A stretch of DNA of 64,000 nt from positions 4,266,001 to 4,330,000 of the forward strand of contig NC_008554.1 in assembly GCF_000014965.1 (NCBI RefSeq). Reading direction: 5' to 3'. Below, piece by piece: positions 1 through 8,978 of the stretch (the first letter of the stretch is position 1; each line of letters begins with the position of its first letter). The notes under the pieces were generated by a model, which was given only the letters and a program-made list of their open reading frames with translations, did not search any database and had not been told where the DNA came from. The stretch is from Syntrophobacter fumaroxidans MPOB. Its GTDB lineage: Bacteria > Desulfobacterota > Syntrophobacteria > Syntrophobacterales > Syntrophobacteraceae. Both the position numbers and the translations under genes were made by a program.

Positions 1-93
1 CGCTCCGTTACACTGCATTCCGAAGACGGCCGCCAGGACCATTGCGACCAGGACCACCTTGTAGACGTGCGAAACGCGATGTGAGAGATTCAT
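1..93 (-). CDS. N-terminus of an exported or membrane protein (cut by window edge)
   Basis: The minus strand has an ATG at 93 preceded by a good ribosome-binding site (GGGGAAGG). The 31 visible residues begin MNLSHRVSHVYK and run into a hydrophobic stretch (VVLVAMVLAAVFGM) followed by a Cys, so this is a signal peptide, lipoprotein signal or first membrane segment. It starts 47 bp after the telA-like gene on the same strand and is probably co-transcribed with it. The function cannot be judged from this fragment. Confidence 0.6.
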   Translation of the reverse strand, partial: MNLSHRVSHVYKVVLVAMVLAAVFGMQCNGA

Positions 94-140
94 GGGCCTT
101 CCCCTTTTTATTTTGGCGAAATTCCGACGATTCCGGCCAC

Positions 141-1358
141 TCAGGTTCGAGGTGCGTCAATGTCGATCAGAAGGGCCGCGGCAGTTGCCCGGTTGCCCGC
201 TTCCATCCGGCGGATCTTGTCTTCCGCCTCGGTCGTCATTTGGTCCATATCGAGGATGACTCCGGCCATTTGGGGCAGCGCCTCGCTTCGAAACCGCGCA
301 ATGTCGTCCATGGCGGCATGAATGTCGGCAAACGCACTCTTGAGCGCTTCGACGTCGAGCTGCGCCGTGGACGCCTGCTTGTGTATTTCGGCTCCCTGGG
401 TGCGCAGTTGCTCCGCGGTGTGGGATATCAGTTCGGAAGTCGTCTCGTTGATGGCTTCTATCTTGTCGATGGCGTTCTTTTGATGCGCAAGCGCCATCGC
501 CACCGTCGCCGCCACCTGCAGAGCGTAAACCGTGACGTTCTGCGCCCGGTCGACCCCACGCACCAACTCCCGGTTGTTGCGAATGATGAGCTCCGTTGCC
601 AGCACGCCTTGCTGAGTGACGGCGAGCTGCTGCTGCAGATCCACGATCCGCTGGCGCAGCGGGAAAAGAAGCTCGGATTTGACGAATTCCTTGCGGAACT
701 CGTCCTGGGCAAGCTCGGTGGAAAGCATCCGTTCCAGTTTCTGATCGATGAGCTGTCCCAGCTTGATGACCTGTTCCAGTTGCAGCGTCACCTGGCGCAT
801 CCCCTTCTGATCTTCGAGCAGGACGCCGTTGTCCCTCAGGAGCTGTTTTTTCCCTTCGCCGAGGGAATTCAGAATGGCGTCGATTACAGTTTTGGTGCTT
901 TCGTATTTCGTGAAATACCGCTTCAGAGGCTGCCCGACTCCGGGGACCCACCCGACCATGCGGGAAAACCAGCCCGCCTCGAAATCAAACCGTGCCGGGT
1001 CCAGTTCCTCGACGTTCATCTTCAGGTCGACCAGTGCATTGGCCACCGGGCCTCCGTCTTCACCCCGTTTTGCGAGGGTGTGGATGGGTTCATCGAGCAT
1101 CCGGCTGAACTGTCCCGCCCGATGCTGAGAGGCGGCGCCCATGCTCAGGACGGCCTGCTTGGTTCGCTCCTGGGCTTCGACGTCATCCCTGCCGAATGCG
1201 ATCAGCTTTCGGGCATAGTCCTCGGCGACCGCATCCAGGGCCGAATCTTGAGCCGGCACCACCTGGATGGCCTTGGGTTCGATCAGCGCCAATTCCTGGC
1301 GTATTCCTTCGGGAGTGGTAATGGTCAACGGGACTGCGCTCTGGGGCTGCTCCGCCAT
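141..1358 (-). CDS. telA: TelA-family toxic anion resistance protein
   Basis: The 405-residue product matches the TelA/KlaA (PF05816) pattern: a mostly helical cytosolic protein with coiled-coil stretches and the conserved central region around WVPGVGQPLKRYFTKYES and the later ELIIRNNRELVRGVDRAQNVT. Family members are linked to tellurite or other toxic-anion and envelope stress, but the biochemical role is not settled. No signal peptide or membrane segment is visible. The start at 1358 has GGAGAAA just upstream. The gene leads a minus-strand pair with the truncated exported protein at the left edge. A terC gene lies far away at 30.4 kb, so this is not a classical ter cluster. Confidence 0.85.
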   Translation of the reverse strand: MAEQPQSAVPLTITTPEGIRQELALIEPKAIQVVPAQDSALDAVAEDYARKLIAFGRDDVEAQERTKQAVLSMGAASQHRAGQFSRMLDEPIHTLAKRGEDGGPVANALVDLKMNVEELDPARFDFEAGWFSRMVGWVPGVGQPLKRYFTKYESTKTVIDAILNSLGEGKKQLLRDNGVLLEDQKGMRQVTLQLEQVIKLGQLIDQKLERMLSTELAQDEFRKEFVKSELLFPLRQRIVDLQQQLAVTQQGVLATELIIRNNRELVRGVDRAQNVTVYALQVAATVAMALAHQKNAIDKIEAINETTSELISHTAEQLRTQGAEIHKQASTAQLDVEALKSAFADIHAAMDDIARFRSEALPQMAGVILDMDQMTTEAEDKIRRMEAGNRATAAALLIDIDAPRT

Positions 1359-1379
1359 CTGTTTTCTCCTTTCTGCTAA

Positions 1380-2191
1380 TGGGGTCAGGTCTGCAACGGC
1401 GCAACGCTCACGATAGAAGGCCGCAATACCGCGATGTTGCAGGCCCGACTACAAATTACATCACATGCTCACAGATTTTGAAAGGAAAAGGTGATCGAAA
1501 GAAATATCATCCCCTGTATATTCGGCAGGTTTTGTTCGGGAGTGAAGGAAGCAAGTCGGCCATGTCGGAGCCGAACTCATCCGGGACGCATGCCGAGCTC
1601 GGAAATCCGCGCAAAGGCGCAGCGGCATCCCCGGCACGCAAGGACTGAGAATGCGCGGGTTCGCGCGTCCTTGAGAACAGGTTCCGCAGAGGCGGCACAA
1701 AGCTCCACGAGCCGGAGGCTCACCGCAAACCGTGAAACTGTGCCGAACCCGCGCATGTTTCAGAATAAACATTGCGGGCGGTCCTTGCCCGGTTGCCGCG
1801 CCGTCTCTACCGATGTGTCGCGTGGTGTCGGCCCGGGCCGTCGATGGATTCGACGCGGAATCCTCGCGGCAACTTTTAAACGCACGAGGAAGCACGGATA
1901 TATTTTGTTCTATTGATAATCTCGATGAAAGGCTGCAACTTGCAGCTTCCATTGCACTGTGCAAACCCTTTCGCTCATGTTCGGTTTCAGAGCTCCGACT
2001 TTGCTGGAATGTACAACATATTTGGTTGATGAATCACATTCGACAGCACCCGTCAGGATGAGCATCCGGGAAAAAAATATTGTAAAAATCATGGAGTTAG
2101 CCTAGTCTTGATATATGTAAGACCTGAAGACTTGATACAAGAGTCGGCTTGTTCTTTCAGGCCAAACATCTCCAAAAATGCGGAGGGTGTC
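1380..2191. other. Intergenic region without a supported gene
   Basis: About 0.8 kb between divergent genes. Open frames exist on both strands but none has a convincing ribosome-binding site or recognisable protein. The part from about 1890 to 2110 is less GC-rich and probably holds the promoter of the beta-propeller gene. Confidence 0.5.
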
Positions 2192-4237
2192 ATGGGGAAG
2201 GCGGCAAAGTCCGGATATGGTTTACACAAGGTTGCGTCGGAAAGGCTGGACAAAAGAGAACTGCGTTCGGCCTCCCTCTTCCTGTTCGTGCTGTCGATAT
2301 TCTTCACGGCTTGTTTGTGTCGGCCGGCTCCAACCCATGCGCAATGGGCCGGCATCGGTCCTGAGGGCGGTTATATCGGTGCAGTGGCCGTCAATCCTTC
2401 GAACCCGAACGTCGTCTACGCCGGAAGCGATGGCGGAGGCGTGTTCAAGAGCACCAACGGCGGCGGGAGCTGGAATCAGAAAAACTCGGGCCTCACGTCG
2501 ACAAAGGTTCATTGTCTGGCCGTCAACCCTTCGAATCCGAACGTCGTCTATGCCGGAACCATGGGTGGAGGCGTATTCAAGAGCACCAACGGCGGCGGGA
2601 GTTGGACGCAGAAAAGCTCGGGCCTGACGGTGAGCAGTATTTATTCGCTGGCCGTCAATCCTTCCAACCCGAACGTCATCTATGCCGGAACCTATGGTGG
2701 AGGCGTGTTCAAGAGCACCGACGGCGGCGGGAGCTGGACCCGGAAAAACTCGGGCCTCACCGAGACCTTTATCTACGCTCTGGCCGTCAACCCTTCAAAT
2801 CCGAACGTCATTTATGCCGGGACCTGGGGGGGAGGCGTATTCAAGAGCACCAACGGCGGCGGGAGCTGGACCCAGAAAAACTCTGGCCTCACGGCGACAA
2901 AGATCTATTGCCTGGCCGTCAACCCTTCAAATCCGAGCATCATTTACGCCGGGACATACGGGGAAGGCGTGTTCAAGAGCACCGACGGCGGCGGGAGCTG
3001 GACCCAGAAAAACTCGGGTCTCACGGCGACCTACGTCTATTGTCTGGCCATCGATCCTTCACATGGGAACATCATTTATGCCGGAGCCTGGTATGGAGGC
3101 GTATTCAAGAGCACCAACCAGGGCGGGAGCTGGACGCAAAAGATATCGGGCTTTACGGCCAATAGTGCGAATCTCCTTGCGGTCAGTCCATCGAGTCCGA
3201 ACATCATCTATGCCGGAAGCGATAGCGGAGGCGTACTCAAGAGCACCGACCGCGCCGGGAGCTGGAGTCGGAAGAACTCGGGCCTCACGGCGACGGGTGT
3301 GGCTTCAATTGTCGTCGACCCTTTGACCCCGGCCACCCTCTACGCGGGGACCTGGGGTGAAGGCGTGTTCAAGAGCACCAACGGCGGCGGAAGCTGGACC
3401 CGGAAGAACTCGGGCCTTGCCGTAGGTTACATTTACGCTCTAGCCGTCAATCCTTCGAACCCGAACGTCATCTATGCCGGGACCTCGGGTGGAGGCGTGT
3501 TCAAGAGCACCGACGGCGGCGGAAGCTGGACCCAGAAGAACTCGGGCCTCACCGAGAGTTTCATCAATGCGCTGGCCGTCAACCCTTCGAACCCGAATGT
3601 CATCTATGCCGGGACTGACGGCGCAGGCGTGTTCAAGAGCACCAACGGCGGCGGAAGCTGGACCCAGAAGAACTCGGGCCTCACCGAGAGTTGCATCAGT
3701 GCGCTTGCCGTCAACCCTTCGAACCCGAACGTGATCTATGCGGGGACTGCCGGCGGAGGCGTGTTCAAGAGCGCCAACGGCGGCGGAAGCTGGACCCAGA
3801 AGAACTCGGGCCTCTCGGCGCCCCTGATTTCTTGTCTTGTCGTCAATCCTTCGAACCCGAACGTCATCTATGCCGGGGCTTACTATGGCGGGATATTCAA
3901 GAGCACGAACGCCGGCGGGAATTGGGCACTGAAGGACTCGGGCCTCACGACCAACGACATCTATTCGCTTGCCGTCGACCCTTCGAACCCGAATGTCATC
4001 TACGCCGGGACCGGCGACCGAGGCGTGTTCAAGAGCACCAACGGCGGCGGGAATTGGACCCCCGCCAACTCGGGCCTCTCGGCGATGTGTATCGATTCTC
4101 TGGCAATCCATCCCACACATCCGAACATCATCTACGCCGGGACTGACGGAGGAGGCGTATTCAAGAACACGAAGAGCGGGCTTGCGGCGTGCAGTGTCAT
4201 CGAAAACCTCGACAGTGAATTTGAAGTGGAGAAATAA
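2192..4237 (+). CDS. Exported beta-propeller protein with 14 sialidase/BNR-like repeats
   Basis: I chose ATG 2192 because GGAGGG lies just upstream and the product then opens with a charged N-region, a hydrophobic core (LFLFVLSIFFTACLC) and a likely cleavage after THA; an upstream in-frame ATG at 2108 has no such support. The 681-residue product is almost entirely 44-residue repeats of the pattern YAGT-x-GGGVFKSTNGGGSW...NSGLT...LAVNPSNPNV, the BNR/Asp-box-like signature of glycoside-hydrolase-74/VPS10-type propellers. There are 13 complete units and a partial 14th, while the N-terminus supplies a half unit (AVAVNPSNPNVV). Fourteen blades would fit two seven-bladed propellers. No catalytic or anchor domain is visible, so it may bind a polysaccharide or protein outside the cell. 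Confidence 0.85.
   Translation: MGKAAKSGYGLHKVASERLDKRELRSASLFLFVLSIFFTACLCRPAPTHAQWAGIGPEGGYIGAVAVNPSNPNVVYAGSDGGGVFKSTNGGGSWNQKNSGLTSTKVHCLAVNPSNPNVVYAGTMGGGVFKSTNGGGSWTQKSSGLTVSSIYSLAVNPSNPNVIYAGTYGGGVFKSTDGGGSWTRKNSGLTETFIYALAVNPSNPNVIYAGTWGGGVFKSTNGGGSWTQKNSGLTATKIYCLAVNPSNPSIIYAGTYGEGVFKSTDGGGSWTQKNSGLTATYVYCLAIDPSHGNIIYAGAWYGGVFKSTNQGGSWTQKISGFTANSANLLAVSPSSPNIIYAGSDSGGVLKSTDRAGSWSRKNSGLTATGVASIVVDPLTPATLYAGTWGEGVFKSTNGGGSWTRKNSGLAVGYIYALAVNPSNPNVIYAGTSGGGVFKSTDGGGSWTQKNSGLTESFINALAVNPSNPNVIYAGTDGAGVFKSTNGGGSWTQKNSGLTESCISALAVNPSNPNVIYAGTAGGGVFKSANGGGSWTQKNSGLSAPLISCLVVNPSNPNVIYAGAYYGGIFKSTNAGGNWALKDSGLTTNDIYSLAVDPSNPNVIYAGTGDRGVFKSTNGGGNWTPANSGLSAMCIDSLAIHPTHPNIIYAGTDGGGVFKNTKSGLAACSVIENLDSEFEVEK
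2417..4170 (+). repeat. Tandem 132-bp coding repeats
   Basis: Exact 132-bp periodicity: TAC/TAT codons of successive YAG motifs start at 2417, 2549, 2681 and so on to 4133. Units are highly similar at the DNA level (for example GTGTTCAAGAGCACCAACGG recurs), implying recent duplication or gene conversion. Units 6 and 7 are the most diverged. Confidence 0.9.
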
Positions 4238-4760
4238 GGACCTCTTCATGAAAAGAGCCGGCCGGGGTCATTCCTCCGCCGGCCGTCACCCCAAAAGGGG
4301 CCGGCGTTCCGCACGCTGAACCGCTGCCGTATGCGCCGGAGGTCCTATTGCCGGGAGCGCGGACAAACGGCGGATCGATCTGCGGTTCAACATCCGGGAC
4401 TTCATCGCTACTCCTCGGTATTTTCATGGGATTGGCCCCTGCGCGAGCCCCGATTTCAAACGACCCCGCACGGCCCTATTGCCTTGACGGATCCCCGTGT
4501 CTCCTTTAGACTCTACACAGGTTCGGCGTGTTTCGGGATAGATGTGCGGGACGCGTACCGGCGCCGTTCCTGCGCCAGGGGCGGCAGCCCTCGTCGTCGC
4601 CGGTGATCGGCGGCGCGGACCCGGGCAGGACAGGCCTTGTGTGAATATCCGTCGTCGATCGGCAGACCCTGTTTTCGAACCGGAAAGTTGCGGACATCGA
4701 GTGAAAATCGACGATCAGACCATTGTTCCAGACGTCCACACCAAACAAGAGGGGGGAAGA
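4238..4760. other. Intergenic region upstream of the ABC transporter operon
   Basis: About 0.5 kb with no convincing gene. A GCCGGC inverted repeat around 4258-4287 lies just after the propeller gene but lacks a T-run, so it is at best a weak terminator. The leader of the ABC operon must lie in the right half. Confidence 0.45.
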
Positions 4761-5888
4761 ATGAGAAAAGTCCGGATTTTGACCGTACTGATTTCAGCTC
4801 TGATCTTTTGTTGCTGGGGTAGCGTCCAGGCCCAGCCGATCGAGAACGAGCTCTATTTGATCACTCCCGTTTCCAAGGATGTCCACGACCCGGTTCTTAA
4901 GGCCTTCGACGAGTACGCCAGGAAGAAGTGGAACATCCAGGTCAAGACCAGCGCGATTCCGAAGGGCACGCCGGTTGCCTACGGCCAGATCCTCGAATGG
5001 AAGGGGAATCCCCAGGCGGATATCTTCTGGGGCGGGGAAGGAACGCTTTTCGACGACTTGGCCGCCCAGGGACTGTTGGAAAAAATACAATTGCCGCAGA
5101 AAACATGGGATGAAATCCCGGCGAGCATAGGAAAGCCGGTGCCGTTGCCGCTCAAGGACCCGAAAGGGTTTTGGGTCGGAACGATGCTCGAGCCCTACGG
5201 GATCATCTACCAGCCGAAGCTGTTGAAGCGCCTGGGTGTTGAGATCAAAGACTGGGACGATTTGCTCAACCCCAAGTTGAAGGGACAGATCGCGCAGTGC
5301 ACGCCGGACCGTTCGAGTTCGAGTCACGCGACGATCGAGGTCATCCTTCAGACGCATGGGTGGGACAAAGGATGGGCATGGCTGACCAGGCTGGCGGCCA
5401 ACACGGGAATTTTTACCGCCCGGTCGCGCGACGTGCCGAGCGTGGTGGCCAAGGGGGAGTTTGCCGTCGGTTTCGGCGTGCCCAGCTACATGGCGTTTGC
5501 CGAGGTTCTGGGCGGCTACGATGTCATGTATGTCTATCCCACCAATGCCTACCTCACTCCCGAACCGATGGCCGTCTTGAAGGGAGCGCCGCACCCCAGG
5601 GCCGCTCACGCCTTCATCGAATTCCTGGTCTCCGAGGAAGGCCAGAAGCTTGTCTCGCAGCTGGGAGTTTATCCCATCACGGCCAAGTACAAGGTCCAGG
5701 GCCCTCCCGGTTCCAACCAGGAAAAGGCGGTTGCCTTCACCGGCGGCATGAGGTCGTTCTTTGACATTCCCGTCGGCAACGTTTATGACGTCAAGCTCGC
5801 CGGCGAGAAGAAGCGCATTGAAGAGGTCAACGCCTATTTTCGCAAAGAGATCACCGAAAAACACAAAGACATTGTCAAGGAAAAGTAG
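4761..5888 (+). CDS. ABC transporter periplasmic substrate-binding protein (family 1)
   Basis: ATG 4761 follows GAGGGGGGAAGA and gives 375 residues with a clear signal peptide (MRKVRILTVLISALIFCCWGSVQA, cleavage near AQA/QP). The mature part looks like the Fe(III)/2-aminoethylphosphonate/polyamine-like extracellular binding proteins: FDEYARKKWNIQVKTS, PQADIFWGGEGTLFDDLAAQGLLE, PYGIIYQPKLLKRLG and the late AHAFIEFLVSEEGQKLVSQLGVYP. It is the first gene of an operon with ATPase (6103), fused permease (7179) and glpB (8979). The ligand cannot be read from sequence; the glpB context hints at a glycerol-phosphate-type or other organic substrate rather than iron. Confidence 0.85.
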   Translation: MRKVRILTVLISALIFCCWGSVQAQPIENELYLITPVSKDVHDPVLKAFDEYARKKWNIQVKTSAIPKGTPVAYGQILEWKGNPQADIFWGGEGTLFDDLAAQGLLEKIQLPQKTWDEIPASIGKPVPLPLKDPKGFWVGTMLEPYGIIYQPKLLKRLGVEIKDWDDLLNPKLKGQIAQCTPDRSSSSHATIEVILQTHGWDKGWAWLTRLAANTGIFTARSRDVPSVVAKGEFAVGFGVPSYMAFAEVLGGYDVMYVYPTNAYLTPEPMAVLKGAPHPRAAHAFIEFLVSEEGQKLVSQLGVYPITAKYKVQGPPGSNQEKAVAFTGGMRSFFDIPVGNVYDVKLAGEKKRIEEVNAYFRKEITEKHKDIVKEK

Positions 5889-6102
5889 CATCCGGACGAT
5901 ACGTGCAATCCATCGGGGAGTGCCTTGCCGCCTTTTACGGGCGGAAGGCCTCCTCCGAGGCCTCTGACACTTCCCGGAACGCGGCCTCAGCCGGCTGGAG
6001 GCCGAACGCGGGGGTCCGGGGATGTCGCTCCCGCCTGCCGCGCCCGCGTCGGACAGGCAGGGAGTCATCGTTGACGCAGGCGGAAAACCCGGTTTCCACA
6101 AG

Positions 6103-7182
6103 ATGAATATCGAGCTGCGAGATATCGTCAAGAGGTTTGGTTCCCTGGAGGCGGTCAGCCATGTGTCCCTCGATGTCCGGGACGGGGAGCTTTTCACTCT
6201 GCTGGGGCCCTCGGGTTGCGGCAAGACAACCATTCTGCGTTTGGTCGGCGGTTTTCATAACCCGGATGCGGGAGCTGTTTTTTTCAACGACAGGGATGTA
6301 ACGGGGATTCCGCCGTACGAGAGAAACATCGGAATGGTTTTTCAGAATTACGCTTTGTGGCCCCACATGACCATTTTCGATAACGTCGCCTACGGGCTGA
6401 AGATCAAGAAAGTCCCGAAGGGAAGCATCGGTGAAAGGGTCTCCCGTGCCCTGGGTCTGGTCAACCTGGAGGGGCTCGAAAAACGCTATCCGGGCCAACT
6501 CTCGGGTGGTCAGCAACAGCGCGTCGCGCTGGCTCGCGCCCTGGTTCTGAACCCGGACGTCCTCCTGCTGGACGAACCCCTGAGCAATCTCGATGCCAAG
6601 ATTCGCCTGCAGGTGCGCGCGGAGATTCGAAAGCTCCAGAAAGACCTGGCCATCACCACGGTCTACGTGACGCACGACCAGGAAGAGGCCCTTACCCTCT
6701 CGGACCGGATTGCCGTGATCGATAAGGGGAAACTGCAGCAGGTGGGCACGCCGTGGGATCTCTACGAGCGGCCGGCGAATGCCTTTGTGGCGGACTTCAT
6801 CGGGATCAACAACCTGATCCCCGGCCAGGTGCGGGAAGCTGCCGGGGCGGGGGAAGAAATCACAGTGGGTACGGAGGTCGGAATCTTTCTGTGCCGCTCC
6901 GATGTAAGGCTGGAAACAGGGGACCCGTGCGTGATTTGTGTGCGGCCGGAAACGGCTTCCATCGGAGAAACGGAATCTGCCCCGGAGGACGTCAACTCGA
7001 TGAGCGGCGCGGTCAGTTTTGCGTCTTTCATAGGCAATGCCGTTCGCTATGACGTTGAAATCGGGAGCGGCGCCATATTCAGGGTCGACGTTCAGAACCC
7101 CCGAAACCACAAGCCTTACGCCATAGGCGAGAAAGTCCGGGTCTTCTTTTCGACGAAGACGACCCTGGCTATTCCCGCGTGA
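6103..7182 (+). CDS. ABC transporter ATP-binding protein (MalK/FbpC/PotA type)
   Basis: From MNIELRDIVKRFG the 359 residues carry Walker A (GPSGCGKTT), the Q-loop (MVFQNYALWPHMT), the signature LSGGQQQRVALARAL, Walker B (VLLLDEPLSNLDAK) and the H-loop (TVYVTHDQEEAL), then a TOBE-like C-terminal domain (about residue 240 onward). An in-frame ATG at 6022 would add 27 non-conserved residues; neither start has a strong ribosome-binding site, and I prefer 6103 because the family fold begins there. The stop overlaps the GTG start of the permease (GTGA at 7179), showing translational coupling. It energises the importer with the neighbouring binding protein and permease. Confidence 0.9.
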   Translation: MNIELRDIVKRFGSLEAVSHVSLDVRDGELFTLLGPSGCGKTTILRLVGGFHNPDAGAVFFNDRDVTGIPPYERNIGMVFQNYALWPHMTIFDNVAYGLKIKKVPKGSIGERVSRALGLVNLEGLEKRYPGQLSGGQQQRVALARALVLNPDVLLLDEPLSNLDAKIRLQVRAEIRKLQKDLAITTVYVTHDQEEALTLSDRIAVIDKGKLQQVGTPWDLYERPANAFVADFIGINNLIPGQVREAAGAGEEITVGTEVGIFLCRSDVRLETGDPCVICVRPETASIGETESAPEDVNSMSGAVSFASFIGNAVRYDVEIGSGAIFRVDVQNPRNHKPYAIGEKVRVFFSTKTTLAIPA

Positions 7183-8921
7183 AAGAAATGCGGGGACAGG
7201 ATATGCAATTGCAGGGCAGTGCGACCACGACTGTCGGGAAAGCCCGCCTGCAAATCCGGCGCAATATCGGCGGGCTCGCCTGCTACCTGGGAATCTGGGC
7301 GTTCCTGGCGATATTTCTCATCTATCCGCTCATCCGCCTTTTCTACGATGCCTTCACCACGTATGAAGACACATTCACCTTCATGAATTTCTACGATTTC
7401 TTCACGGATTCGTTCTACTTGAAATCTCTTGTGAATTCGCTGCTCCTGGGCGTGGGCACCGTGATCACCACCTCCCTCATCGGCATCCCGTTCGCCTTCC
7501 TGCTCCTGCGTTACGACTTTCCGGGACGGAACCTCTTCTCTTACCTGTCCATCGTTCCCATGATCATGCCGCCGCTGGTCGGGGTGATGGGGTTCGTCTT
7601 CATCATGGGACGGGCGGGGACGGTGAACGTGATCCTGATGGATTATTTCGGATTCACGAAACCCGTCAACTTCATGTACGGCATTCATGGCGTGCTGATT
7701 GTCGAGACGCTGCATCTGTTTCCTCTCATGACCCTGAGCATTGTGGACGCCATGGGAAAGATTTCCCCGTCCCTGGACGAAGCCGCGGAAAGCGTGGGCT
7801 CCCGGGGGTTGCGCAAATTCTGGGACATCACGTTCCCGCTCACCACCCCGGGGTATGTGTCGGGCGCTCTGCTGGTTTTCATCTGGACTTTCGCCGACTT
7901 CGCCACTCCCCTCGTGGTGGGCATCGACGACCTTCTGGCGTCTCAGGCGTACTTGAACATCGTGCAGTTCGTGGATCGCAGGCTGTTCAAGATGGGGATC
8001 GTCATCTCGGCGATCATGATCCTGCTCGCCATCCTGTTCCTCATCGTCGCCAAGCGGTATGTCGCCATGAAGGACTACAGCTCGCTTTCCTATTCGATGA
8101 TCGAAAGGAAGAGCCTTTCCCGGTCGGGAAAGGTGGGCGTGGTCGTCTTCCTGAGCTCGGTTCTCATCCTGGCGTTCATTCCGTACCTGGGCATCGTCCT
8201 CGACTCGTTCGGCAAAGGGTGGGCGCTCACTCCCATCCCGGTCAAGTATACGCTCCAGTATTTCCAGCGGGTCTCCATCGAGACGCCCAAGTTCATTCTG
8301 AACAGCTTGCTCTATTCGGGCATTACGGTGATGATCTGCATCGTCATCGGAGTTCCCATCGCCTGGGTAATGGCCAGAACGAAACTGCCGGGCCGGGATC
8401 TCCTCGATTCGCTCACGACGCTGATCCTGGCGCTGCCGGGGACCGGCATAGGCATTGCCTACCTGCGGGCTTTCCGGGAGCCCCTCCCGTTTTTCGAAAC
8501 GGCCCTGATCGGCATGTGGGTCGTCGTTCCTCTTGTGCTCGGGGTGAGGAGGCTGCCCTACACGGTCCGGGGGACGTTCGCCTCGCTTCAGATCGTGCAC
8601 CGATCGTTTGAAGAAGCGGCGGAGAGCGTCGGGGCCGGGAAACCCGCGACGTTCAGGGACGTGACCCTTCCGCTGATCTGGAAAGGGGTCCTCGTGGGCT
8701 CGCTCTACTCTTTCATTCTCGCTCTCCAGGAAGCATCCGCCACTCTTCTTCTCGTGGTCCCGGGCCACGAAATGATGCCCGTGGGCATCTTCAACTTCTA
8801 CATGGGTGGTTCGGTGAACGAAGCAGCCGCCCTCGGGCTCATTCTCATCGTTCTCGGGGCGACCTGCCTCTTTGCCATCAACAAGATCACCGGGGCCAGG
8901 GCGGGGGGAGTGTTCGGCTAG
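7179..8921 (+). CDS. Fused ABC transporter permease (two transmembrane domains)
   Basis: 580 residues, about twice a single permease, as in FbpB/AfuB-type iron or phosphonate importers. There are two permease modules of about six membrane helices each, each with an EAA loop: DEAAESVGSRGLRKFWDITF near residue 200 and FEEAAESVGAGKPATFRDV near 478. GTG 7179 overlaps the ATPase stop by four bases; an ATG three codons later is an alternative. One polypeptide probably supplies both halves of the channel. The gap to glpB is only 57 bp, so transport and oxidation genes are likely one transcript. Confidence 0.9.
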   Translation: MKEMRGQDMQLQGSATTTVGKARLQIRRNIGGLACYLGIWAFLAIFLIYPLIRLFYDAFTTYEDTFTFMNFYDFFTDSFYLKSLVNSLLLGVGTVITTSLIGIPFAFLLLRYDFPGRNLFSYLSIVPMIMPPLVGVMGFVFIMGRAGTVNVILMDYFGFTKPVNFMYGIHGVLIVETLHLFPLMTLSIVDAMGKISPSLDEAAESVGSRGLRKFWDITFPLTTPGYVSGALLVFIWTFADFATPLVVGIDDLLASQAYLNIVQFVDRRLFKMGIVISAIMILLAILFLIVAKRYVAMKDYSSLSYSMIERKSLSRSGKVGVVVFLSSVLILAFIPYLGIVLDSFGKGWALTPIPVKYTLQYFQRVSIETPKFILNSLLYSGITVMICIVIGVPIAWVMARTKLPGRDLLDSLTTLILALPGTGIGIAYLRAFREPLPFFETALIGMWVVVPLVLGVRRLPYTVRGTFASLQIVHRSFEEAAESVGAGKPATFRDVTLPLIWKGVLVGSLYSFILALQEASATLLLVVPGHEMMPVGIFNFYMGGSVNEAAALGLILIVLGATCLFAINKITGARAGGVFG

Positions 8922-8978
8922 GGTTGCGTCCGCGTCGAGGAGCCGGCGTGTCTTCTGCGTTCGAATCATGAGGTCGCC

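Noticed and set aside
2417-4170. CRISPR-like array because of regular repeats
   Set aside because: The repeats are 132 bp, contiguous and coding with conserved protein periodicity; no spacers.
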